DNA of 6,086 nt. It comes from Crenothrix polyspora (lineage in GTDB: Bacteria > Pseudomonadota > Gammaproteobacteria > Methylococcales > Methylomonadaceae). Positions 1-6,086 of the stretch are shown one piece after another (position 1 is the first letter of the stretch; each line of letters opens with the position of its first letter). The stretch covers positions 1 to 6,086 of the forward strand of contig CAMDOP010000198.1 of the NCBI GenBank assembly GCA_945903675.1, given 5' to 3'. A model generated the notes under the pieces. It made no database searches, was not told where the DNA came from, and saw nothing but the letters and a program-made list of their open reading frames with translations. The position numbers and the translations under genes are program-made.

Positions 1-1580
1 GATTGGGCTAATTGATCGGTGAGTTCGGTTTCAAATTTTTGTTGGATTTCTCTAAACAATTCTTCACGAATTTTATAATTGCCTTCGCGTGGATCGGGCA
101 TAGAAATAGTTCGCCCTGCCGTATAAATACGCTTGAGCTCATCCATTTGCCCTGTGGTCAGGTTTGATAATAGGCCGTCGATCTTTTCGTCATAAGCTGT
201 GTGTAAGGTGGCAAGTTCTTGATGCTCTGCACCTATGGCATCGGCTTCTTTACGACCTTGAATGCTCTCTGCATACCAGACATCAAAATCTTTTTTGATG
301 CGCTGCCATTCACGTCCCCACCACTGATTAAATTCTTTGCCTAGTAAGTCATCTTCTTCAGTTTCGCCTTCGGCGATATGTTCGTAGAGGGGCTCTAATT
401 TACCTAAGATTTCAGCGGCATAGTAGCGGATATTGTTAACTAAGGCGTCGCAGCGTTTTTGTAAGACTTCAGAGCGTTCATGATCGATGTAATAATTAAC
501 GGTATCTTTTAAGATGATAACGCCATCGGTGATGCCTAGTTTTTTTAGCTTATTTTTGTCGTCAGCGGCTTTTGAGCGTCTGAGTGTGTCTTCAGAAGGT
601 ATGCCAGATTCAACCAGATGCGAGCGGGCGCAAACAGGGATCATGCGGCGTTCAGGTACACTAGGCCAATAGTTTCTATGTTTGATTAAGGTTTCTTTAA
701 AATCGATAGGGTCATCTAAAGCATCTGCTTGGGTGAGTACCACAAAAATTTTGTCGGACACTTTAATGTTGGGGTCTTCTGTGTCTGCAATGAGGAGTAT
801 TTCTTTTTCTGGCCCAGTGATTGAGGGCTGTTTCATTTCTTTGGCATATATAATGGCGTCGCATTCTTTAAGGCGGTCTATGGCCTGTTCGGAATGCATT
901 TGTATGCCAGAATTAAAGCCGGGTACATCATGAAATATAATATCTCTGTCACTACGTAAACGTATGGTTTTTAGCTGTATGCGTTTGATGGCGAGTGACT
1001 GGGCTCGGTTTTTAAAAATAGCCGATTGTAGTTGTTCGTTTATTTCACTAATATCGATAAAGGTTTGCGTATAGCCATTTTTTTGTTTGGTAAATTCATG
1101 GATGGCTTGCAAGTGCTTTTCGGTGTCATCAAAATCTTCTTGTATCTCTTTTCTTTCTTTGTCACCCAGGGTATTGTCTAGCGCGGCTTTTCTTTGTTGC
1201 TGCAGCTGAGCTATTTCTTCTTTACTGTAATATTGAATAAATAGCAGTTGATCTTGTTCGGTCTGGGCTGACCAAATCTCGGTACTGGTAAAGGTGCATC
1301 TTTCGCGTGCAGAAGGCAGGATTTCTTGGCCTAACCAAGCATTGAGTAAAGCGCTTTTTCCTGCTTTTTCGAGGCCAATGACAGCGACTTCAAATCGATT
1401 GGCATGTAGGCGTTCTAGTTGCCGATTTAATCGAGTATGTTCTGCATTGAGCTTTTGCACCAACTCTGGGGCAATATCTTCATTGGTTTTATTACACAAG
1501 GTGACTAATTTATCAGCCAGCACGGAGGTTATTTCCAAGCGTGCAAGTTGTTGTTGACACGTTTCTAGCCAAGTAGACAT
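1..1580 (-). CDS. Dynamin-family large GTPase, C-terminus beyond window
   Basis: The frame is open from the ATG at 1580 to the left edge, giving 526 complete codons and no stop, so the 3' end is missing. The GTPase signatures are clear. G1 is GLEKAGKS (residues 69-76), followed by LLNAWLG. A Thr-rich switch I lies near 95-100, G3 is DVPG (218-221), G4 is TQAD (283-286), and VCARS (316-320) may be G5. About 100 residues rich in Gln, Lys and Glu separate G1 from G3 and look helical. Residues 360-526 are charged and probably helical, as expected for a dynamin stalk. Bacterial dynamin-like proteins bind and remodel membranes; E. coli CrfC, a related type, localises with the replication clamp. The role here is unknown. 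An in-frame TAA lies about 13 codons upstream with no ATG between, which fixes the start; TGGAA at 1586-1590 is a weak Shine-Dalgarno. Family assignment is firm, substrate and role are not. Confidence 0.9.
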   Translation of the reverse strand, partial: MSTWLETCQQQLARLEITSVLADKLVTLCNKTNEDIAPELVQKLNAEHTRLNRQLERLHANRFEVAVIGLEKAGKSALLNAWLGQEILPSARERCTFTSTEIWSAQTEQDQLLFIQYYSKEEIAQLQQQRKAALDNTLGDKERKEIQEDFDDTEKHLQAIHEFTKQKNGYTQTFIDISEINEQLQSAIFKNRAQSLAIKRIQLKTIRLRSDRDIIFHDVPGFNSGIQMHSEQAIDRLKECDAIIYAKEMKQPSITGPEKEILLIADTEDPNIKVSDKIFVVLTQADALDDPIDFKETLIKHRNYWPSVPERRMIPVCARSHLVESGIPSEDTLRRSKAADDKNKLKKLGITDGVIILKDTVNYYIDHERSEVLQKRCDALVNNIRYYAAEILGKLEPLYEHIAEGETEEDDLLGKEFNQWWGREWQRIKKDFDVWYAESIQGRKEADAIGAEHQELATLHTAYDEKIDGLLSNLTTGQMDELKRIYTAGRTISMPDPREGNYKIREELFREIQQKFETELTDQLAQ

Positions 1581-1615
1581 AGATATTCCAGAGTTATTAG
1601 ATGCTTTTTGAGCAG

Positions 1616-1621
1616 ATTATA
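1616..1621 (-). promoter_or_regulatory. Possible -10 element for the dynamin-like gene
   Basis: The minus strand reads TATAAT from 1621 to 1616, a perfect sigma-70 type -10 hexamer, about 35 bases upstream of the dynamin-like ATG at 1580. No good -35 match sits 15-19 bases further upstream, and there is no extended TGn motif. Any promoter here would therefore be weak or activator-dependent. It abuts the inverted repeat at 1620-1651. A chance match in A+T-rich DNA cannot be excluded. Confidence 0.3.
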
Positions 1622-1651
1622 GCTTAGGCTTATTTTCATGAGGCTAAGCTA
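1620..1651. repeat. Intergenic inverted repeat (8-bp stem)
   Basis: TAGCTTAG at 1620-1627 is exactly complementary to CTAAGCTA at 1644-1651. The stem could extend by two more pairs past one mismatch, and the intervening bases number 16. It lies in the 93-base gap between the phosphofructokinase stop and the dynamin-like start. In the direction of transcription no T-tract follows, so it is not a standard intrinsic terminator. It could stabilise the 3' end of the upstream mRNA or act as an operator over the adjacent TATAAT. The function is not determinable from sequence alone. Confidence 0.5.
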
Positions 1652-1673
1652 CAAAGTGACTTTTGTGTATCGA

Positions 1674-2903
1674 TTAATGGCTTACGTCAACTTTAGCGCC
1701 TTTGGTTTGACCGATTTCAGTCAGCGTTTGGTTAAACCATGATGTGTCTAGATCAAAAGGTTTGCCACCTTTGATTCGTGGGAATTCAATGGCACGTAAT
1801 ATGCCGCCACGGTCTTCATCGTGACCAATAACACCAGATTCTCTTCGGAAAGCGCATTCGACGGCTAAATCAGCACAAGACTTGATTAAACGGATGTCTT
1901 CGACATTAGAGGCTGAGGCTCTTGCGAAATAACCTGATTTTTGGATCAGGGTTTTTTCTGCACCTAGCATTTCAGCAAATTGTTCGCCGAACCATTTACC
2001 AGGATTGACGGCGTCTAGTTTGACATGACCGAAAGCATCGCGGGGTACTTCTTGGCCTTTGGCTTGCATTTCGGCAACGATAGATTCAACACCCGCACCT
2101 TCAGAAACAAAGATATTGACGCAATCATATTGATCCATAACCGCACGTAAACGTGTCGCTTCGGCAGCGATGTCGATAGTCATTTCAGGTATGAATATGG
2201 CGTGAACTTCAAAAGCGTTGCGATCTAGGCCTAGTTCGGGCAACCATTCTGCTTTATCAAGTAATTTACGATATTGCTGAGCTGTCGCTGCGGTTAACCA
2301 ACCACAGCTACGCCCCATCACTTCATGGATGATAAGCATGCGTGGGTTAGCGTTGTTTTCAGCAACTACGTTTGAGAAATACAGTGCGCCTTGCTCGGCA
2401 GCCGTCCAAGCACCTAGTGATTGTTTGATCGGAAAGACATCGTTATCAACAGTTTTGGGTAGGCCGATAACAGTAAGACCGTAGTTGTTATTAGCAAGAA
2501 AGGCGGCTAAATCAGCAGCAGCGGTATTCGTATCATCGCCACCGATGGTGTGCAGTATGTCGACGCCATCTTTAACGAGTTGATCTGCTGCCACTTTCTG
2601 AGGATCTTGGCCTTCTTGAACGAGGCCGCGTTTTAGGCAGTCTTTAACATTGGTCAGTTTAACGCGACTGTTGCCAATTAATGAGCCACCAAAGCGATGT
2701 AAGAGTCCTGCCTTTTCACGTATTTCAGGTGTAACGGTATAAAAGTCGCCCAATAGCAAACCTTTGTAACCACTACGATAGCAGATGATTTCAATGGAAG
2801 GGTCGATTTCAGTATAACGTTCGATAAGGCTACCGATGGCTGAGTTTAGGCAAGGTGCCAAGCCGCCTGCAGTAAGGATGGCGACTTTTTTAGGTTTGTT
2901 CAT
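1674..2903 (-). CDS. pfp: Pyrophosphate-dependent 6-phosphofructokinase (PPi-PFK)
   Basis: This 409-residue enzyme is predicted to reversibly phosphorylate fructose 6-phosphate to fructose 1,6-bisphosphate in the cytoplasm, using pyrophosphate instead of ATP. The N-terminal TAGGLAPCLN (11-20) is the PFK phosphate-binding loop. GGDDTNT (121-127) has the second Asp (D124) that marks PPi enzymes; ATP enzymes have Gly there. PKTVDND (149-155) has the PPi-type Lys (K150) and the catalytic base Asp (D153). MGR (196-198) is the substrate-binding motif. The length is typical of the compact PPi-PFK class. In type I methanotrophs this enzyme works in ribulose monophosphate cycle sugar metabolism and can also act on related sugar phosphates. 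The ATG start puts the first beta strand (KKVAIL) directly at the N-terminus as expected, although no strong Shine-Dalgarno precedes it. The stop is TAA at 1674-1676. It lies 209 bases downstream of the sterol pair on the same strand, with no evident metabolic link to sterols. Confidence 0.95.
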   Translation of the reverse strand: MNKPKKVAILTAGGLAPCLNSAIGSLIERYTEIDPSIEIICYRSGYKGLLLGDFYTVTPEIREKAGLLHRFGGSLIGNSRVKLTNVKDCLKRGLVQEGQDPQKVAADQLVKDGVDILHTIGGDDTNTAAADLAAFLANNNYGLTVIGLPKTVDNDVFPIKQSLGAWTAAEQGALYFSNVVAENNANPRMLIIHEVMGRSCGWLTAATAQQYRKLLDKAEWLPELGLDRNAFEVHAIFIPEMTIDIAAEATRLRAVMDQYDCVNIFVSEGAGVESIVAEMQAKGQEVPRDAFGHVKLDAVNPGKWFGEQFAEMLGAEKTLIQKSGYFARASASNVEDIRLIKSCADLAVECAFRRESGVIGHDEDRGGILRAIEFPRIKGGKPFDLDTSWFNQTLTEIGQTKGAKVDVSH

Positions 2904-3112
2904 AAGTATCGTAAGGTATGAGGTTAGATAGGTGATAGTAGGGGGTGGTAAAAAAGCCCCCCATTAAATTTATCGTTCGATGCCAAGGTAAAACAACACA
3001 GACAAATTACTATGTATTAACGTAGACTTAGGGCTAAAACGTTTGGAAATATTACCATGAAGAAATAATTTCTGTAACTATTCATTGAGTTAAGAGTAAA
3101 AGAGGGTGGCGT
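2904..3112 (-). other. Intergenic region between sterol genes and pfp
   Basis: These 209 bases separate the squalene monooxygenase stop from the pfp start and encode no recognisable gene. They should hold the end of the sterol transcript, the pfp promoter, or both. The best sigma-70-like pair I find is weak: TTGTTT (2996 to 2991) and TAAATT (2972 to 2967) with an 18-base spacer. A 13-base A+T-rich palindrome lies at 3061-3073 (arms AGAAAT/ATTTCT). A G/C-tract hairpin sits near the pfp start. None of these is convincing as a named regulatory site. Confidence 0.4.
2939..2963 (-). other. G/C-tract hairpin upstream of pfp
   Basis: On the minus strand a run of six G, then CTTTTTTACCA, then a run of five C can fold into a stem of about seven pairs (five G-C, one G-U, one T-A) with an 11-base loop. 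It ends about 35 bases before the pfp ATG. The T-tract lies in the loop rather than after the stem, so it is not a standard intrinsic terminator. It could be a 5' leader hairpin of pfp or an imperfect terminator of the sterol operon. Confidence 0.4.
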
Positions 3113-4468
3113 TTATTTTTTAAAGTAATCGTCTACGACGGCTGATACCGTTAGTTCGTTTTTAGCTAAAGGTTTGATAATGATGAAGGCATCAAATAGT
3201 ATTTTAACTGCCTGCGGTAGCTTGGTAATACTTTGTCGAACTAAATCGTAAGCGCCGAATACCGCTAGAGTAAAGAATTGTTTGATTAATGAATAATGGT
3301 TTCTGTTTAATCCGGCCAGAATAGCTATGGATTCTAAGGCGTTACTGCCACCACACTGCAAGTATTTAAATACGGCAGTTTTAAGGAGTCCGTTAGACAT
3401 CACGCCATAAAGCGCATTGGCCAGTATATTAAGATTGGCATTTGCGCTCTGTCTGTCACGATAATAGGCTTCTATTTTTTTATGTATCAAGTCAGTATTA
3501 TAAAAATCAGGCATCGCTAACAAGTGCGAGCTTAATATTTGTATGTCTGAGAATACAGCCGTTAAGCCACCGCCTGTTAAGGGGTGTCGCATATTAAGGG
3601 CATCGCCTAACATGACGGCACCTTTGCGAGCGATGGGTTTTGCTGCCATGTAATGGTTGGGCATGACTTTAAAGCCGCCTGTTTCTATGGCCTGATTATA
3701 ACTGCTGAGCATGCCTTCGGGTATGTACGGTGTAACATTGGCGTCTAAATGCGCTTGTAGCAAGGCTTTTCTAGGGAGTAATTCGCCTGGAAAATCGATC
3801 AATAACCTGACTTCATGGCTGGAAATGGGATAGCAAATGAACGGTGTGGGGCCAGATAAAAACACGTGACCATGTTTAGGAAAAGGCATGTCGCAGTTAT
3901 TTAAGATCAAACCTATAAAATAGGAGGTAACGGTTTTTTCATTGTTACTGAGGTCATCTCTAAAGTTTGAGAAAAAACCATCGCTAGTAATTGTTAAGGG
4001 CGCGTGTATGGATTTTATTTCTGAACTGAGCTCTTCTCGATAACTGACGCCAATAATTTCTTGGCGATCATTTTCTAGTAGTTGTAAGGCTTTGCCGTGG
4101 ATTTTCGTGACAGATTTATTAGCAAGGGCAGAGGCTCTGATTTTTTGTAAAAATCGGCCATTATGCAACCCCATACCTATATGATGGTTGGGGTACGGAA
4201 TGGTAGTTTTTTGATCGTCTTGTATCAGTGCGTAGCCATCAACGGTTTGCGCATCAAAACCTTCCAGTAAATCTAGTAGTCCCATTTGTTCTAGCGATAA
4301 AACAGCACCCGGCTGTAATAATTCACCAACGATCCGTTTTTTCTCTTTAAAACATTGATCAATTAATGCGATTTTAATGCCTTTTGGGGCGAGATAGGCG
4401 GCGATAGTCGCGCCAGCCATGCCTGCACCAATAATGCAAATATCGTATTTTGATTTTATGTTAGGCAA
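3113..4468 (-). CDS. sqmo: Squalene monooxygenase (squalene epoxidase)
   Basis: This 451-residue FAD enzyme is predicted to convert squalene to (3S)-2,3-oxidosqualene with O2 and reducing power, supplying the neighbouring cyclase. The FAD Rossmann loop GAGMAG is at 14-19 and the family motif RIVGELLQPG at 45-54. IPYP is at 90-93, the DG motif at 163-164, and the very conserved GDALNMRHPLTGGG at 288-301. From memory of the human enzyme, Q52, Y79 and Y213 match human Q168, Y195 and Y335. The order and spacing of motifs are strikingly eukaryote-like. It lacks the roughly 100-residue N-terminal regulatory region of the human protein. Hydrophobic segments at about 391-435 probably hold it to the membrane. 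The start is TTG: an in-frame TAA lies five codons upstream and the first ATG (M17) is inside the FAD loop. It follows the cyclase stop by 34 bases, so the two are probably cotranscribed. Other FAD hydroxylases are unlikely given the squalene-specific motifs. Confidence 0.95.
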   Translation of the reverse strand: MPNIKSKYDICIIGAGMAGATIAAYLAPKGIKIALIDQCFKEKKRIVGELLQPGAVLSLEQMGLLDLLEGFDAQTVDGYALIQDDQKTTIPYPNHHIGMGLHNGRFLQKIRASALANKSVTKIHGKALQLLENDRQEIIGVSYREELSSEIKSIHAPLTITSDGFFSNFRDDLSNNEKTVTSYFIGLILNNCDMPFPKHGHVFLSGPTPFICYPISSHEVRLLIDFPGELLPRKALLQAHLDANVTPYIPEGMLSSYNQAIETGGFKVMPNHYMAAKPIARKGAVMLGDALNMRHPLTGGGLTAVFSDIQILSSHLLAMPDFYNTDLIHKKIEAYYRDRQSANANLNILANALYGVMSNGLLKTAVFKYLQCGGSNALESIAILAGLNRNHYSLIKQFFTLAVFGAYDLVRQSITKLPQAVKILFDAFIIIKPLAKNELTVSAVVDDYFKK

Positions 4469-4476
4469 GTTGTGAT

Positions 4477-4480
4477 TCCC
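4477..4480 (-). promoter_or_regulatory. Ribosome binding site supporting the TTG start
   Basis: The minus strand reads GGGA (4480 to 4477), eight bases before the TTG at 4468. This is a moderate Shine-Dalgarno match at workable spacing. It supports TTG as the start, because no in-frame ATG exists between the upstream stop codon and the FAD-binding loop. Confidence 0.5.
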
Positions 4481-4502
4481 ACATTACCAAGTTGATAGTT
4501 TT

Positions 4503-6086
4503 TCATTTATGTATATTATTTTTATAGTATCTACTTAAAGCCCATATAGGAAATATATTTCTATAATTAGCGTAAGTTATCATGCAGTTATAATTAAAAA
4601 CACCGGAAATATTTTCCTGTGCCCAGTCGCCTATGTCTGTTTGCCTATTTAACAATAGGCTTATGCCGGATTCAATCAGCTTTTTGTCTTTAAAATCAGC
4701 GGCCATTAGGGCTAATAGTGCCCAACTAGTATTGACGACTTGAGATGCTTGGGAATCAGTATAAACCATTTTGGAGCAAGATTCGAAAGTCTCGCCCCAA
4801 CCGCCATCAGTTTTTTGTTTAGAGACTAAAAAATCACAAGCTTTTTCGAGGCTGCTGGTGATGATTTGCTCGTCATAATAAGTTTTGTTTTTGGCCTTAC
4901 TGAGTGCTTCTATGGCAAACCAGCTGGCATAAGTAAAGCAGACTGCCCAACCACCATACCAAGAACCATCGGGCTTTTGCTGTTTTAAAATAAAACTCAA
5001 GCCAGCTATGATTGCTTTGCAAATGTCCGCGCTTTTAAAGTCAGGGTAAGTCTCTTGGAATTCAATTAAAGAAATGACGCAGGCGGCGGTGCATTCGGTC
5101 CAAGAATAATCAATCATAATGTCAGCAAAGACTTCTGACGGATTAAGTTTCTCCAGCCACTTTGGGGCGCGTGTTAATTCATAAGTAGCCCAGCCGCCAT
5201 CAGGATTTTGATAAGACAGCAATGAAGCTATGGCTAGTTGTAGGCGCGTCTCTGATATTGTAGGGTTAACGAGGTCTGAGTGATGTATCGCCAAGGTTGC
5301 ACTGAGGCCTTCTGCGGTACAGTCGGCGACTGGCCAGCCATTTTCAGCGGTAGAAAAGGGCCAACTACCAATCATGGGGTGACGAAAAAACTCGGCATGA
5401 GTTTCATGTTCTGTTTTGATTTGGGAAAGGTCAATAAATTGATAACTTTTTTCAAGCGTTTCAGGAAATAGTTTACCTAAGTCGCTTTCAAGTAGTGCCC
5501 GACTTGCAAAAGCGGTATCCCAAAGTTGGGAGCCGTTATAGCCGTTCATTTTCATGCCGTCTTCGGCTACCCATAAATAATCATACCAACGCGCTACGTG
5601 CTTTTTGAATTGCGTAGAGTCTTTGCCGTAGGCATGCCAGATACAAATAGAATTAATGGCTTTGTTGACGGGACCTATATTGATGTAATCAGTTTGCGCA
5701 TCTTCGGCATTAAGATACTTTAAGATATAGTCTGTGGCTTTATTTCTTATCCAGCTATTTGCAAAGCTCTCATAATGATTAGTGAAAAAATTCATCCACT
5801 TTAAGACGGGAGATAGCGTGGTATAGCAGTCTTTTTCGCAAACGCTATTGCGATGCTTAGCCCAGATTATGCTTGTGAAATCCTCGTTATAGAGTTCTTC
5901 TCTTAAAGATAAGATTAAGTCATTTTCGGGGGCTTGTATTTTATGTGCATAACAATAGGCCATCGGCAAATAAACCATGCGACTGTGGCACCAGTAACGT
6001 GATGGATGTATGGGTAGCCATTTCGGAAATAACCACATTTCAGGAAATAAGCTATTAAAACCTTGCCAGTCATAGCAATTTAAAAT
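4503..6086 (-). CDS. osc: Oxidosqualene cyclase, probably lanosterol synthase; N-terminus beyond window
   Basis: The enzyme cyclises 2,3-oxidosqualene to a protosterol, probably at the membrane face. The frame stays open from 6086 to the TGA at 4503, giving 527 residues. The 16 codons before the ATG at 6038 continue the family consensus (CYDWQG, then FPE), so that ATG is internal and roughly 200 N-terminal residues are missing compared with the 732-residue human enzyme. Counting from the internal Met, DCTAE at 239-243 holds the catalytic Asp; squalene-hopene cyclases have DxDD instead. C240 and C316 match the Cys partners of that Asp, H18 (WCHSR) and Y286 match cation-stabilising human H232 and Y503, and W173 matches W387. 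Four QW repeats are visible at 277, 354, 408 and 466. The C-terminal YRNIFPIWAL is a family hallmark. Product-control positions are Y167, N233 and V237, which favour lanosterol. It is the first visible gene of the probable operon. Confidence 0.95.
   Translation of the reverse strand: MLNCYDWQGFNSLFPEMWLFPKWLPIHPSRYWCHSRMVYLPMAYCYAHKIQAPENDLILSLREELYNEDFTSIIWAKHRNSVCEKDCYTTLSPVLKWMNFFTNHYESFANSWIRNKATDYILKYLNAEDAQTDYINIGPVNKAINSICIWHAYGKDSTQFKKHVARWYDYLWVAEDGMKMNGYNGSQLWDTAFASRALLESDLGKLFPETLEKSYQFIDLSQIKTEHETHAEFFRHPMIGSWPFSTAENGWPVADCTAEGLSATLAIHHSDLVNPTISETRLQLAIASLLSYQNPDGGWATYELTRAPKWLEKLNPSEVFADIMIDYSWTECTAACVISLIEFQETYPDFKSADICKAIIAGLSFILKQQKPDGSWYGGWAVCFTYASWFAIEALSKAKNKTYYDEQIITSSLEKACDFLVSKQKTDGGWGETFESCSKMVYTDSQASQVVNTSWALLALMAADFKDKKLIESGISLLLNRQTDIGDWAQENISGVFNYNCMITYANYRNIFPIWALSRYYKNNIHK

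Noticed and set aside
682..933. Plus-strand open frame of 83 codons
   Set aside because: It lies wholly inside the dynamin-like GTPase gene, opposite the coding frame with the DVPG motif, and its product has no recognisable features.
1294..1557. Plus-strand open frame of 87 codons
   Set aside because: It is antisense to the N-terminal P-loop region of the dynamin-like gene; the product is Ser/Arg-rich and shows no domain.
1674..2903. ATP-dependent phosphofructokinase
   Set aside because: GGDD and PKTVDND carry the Asp and Lys of the pyrophosphate class in place of the Gly residues of ATP enzymes.
3061..3073. 13-base palindrome as an operator
   Set aside because: It is A+T-rich, short and close to what chance allows in 200 bases; no regulator consensus is recognised.
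4418..4420. ATG at M17 as the start of squalene monooxygenase
   Set aside because: It would cut the FAD-binding GxGxxG loop in half.
4643..4660. Inverted repeat GCCTAT/ATAGGC near the end of the cyclase gene
   Set aside because: It is inside well-conserved coding sequence (the last QW-repeat region) and has no following T-tract; probably chance.
5280..5471. Plus-strand open frame of 63 codons
   Set aside because: It is antisense to the catalytic DCTAE region of the cyclase, with no independent evidence of coding.
6036..6038. ATG at 6038 as the start of the cyclase
   Set aside because: The 16 codons upstream to the window edge are open and continue the conserved cyclase sequence, so this Met is internal.
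4503..6086. Squalene-hopene cyclase
   Set aside because: The catalytic motif is DCTAE rather than the DxDD motif of hopene cyclases, and the neighbour is a squalene monooxygenase.

Overview
The window is bacterial and gene-dense. All four genes lie on the minus strand and read from the right edge to the left edge, with short gaps and no introns. In transcription order they are an oxidosqualene cyclase (OSC, 5' end cut off by the window), a squalene monooxygenase, a pyrophosphate-type 6-phosphofructokinase, and a dynamin-family GTPase (3' end cut off). Base composition looks moderately A+T-rich by eye.

The first two genes are the two committed steps of sterol ring formation: squalene to 2,3-oxidosqualene, then cyclisation to a protosterol. 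Adjacent genes for this pair are known from few bacterial groups, mainly Methylococcales (type I methanotrophs such as Methylococcus capsulatus), some myxobacteria and some planctomycetes. A PPi-dependent phosphofructokinase is also typical of type I methanotrophs, where it serves the ribulose monophosphate cycle and glycolysis. Together they suggest a gammaproteobacterial methanotroph, perhaps a low-G+C marine lineage such as Methyloprofundus or the mussel symbionts. This is inference; no methane oxidation gene is visible.

Layout: 6086-4503 OSC; a 34-base gap; 4468-3113 squalene monooxygenase, which apparently starts with TTG; a 209-base gap with a G/C-tract hairpin near its downstream end; 2903-1674 PPi-PFK; a 93-base gap with an 8-bp inverted repeat and a perfect -10 hexamer; 1580-1 dynamin-like GTPase. 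The cyclase and monooxygenase look like one operon. The last two genes may have their own promoters. No tRNA, rRNA, CRISPR array or mobile element is seen, and no stretch above 300 bases lacks a gene.

The most informative detail is in the cyclase. Its product-determining positions combine Tyr (as in plant cycloartenol synthase), Asn, and Val (as in lanosterol synthase). As I recall, this matches an engineered plant double mutant that makes almost pure lanosterol, so lanosterol is the best prediction. I see no wholly unknown system here. The interest lies in the sterol locus, its eukaryote-like enzymes, and its unusual neighbours.
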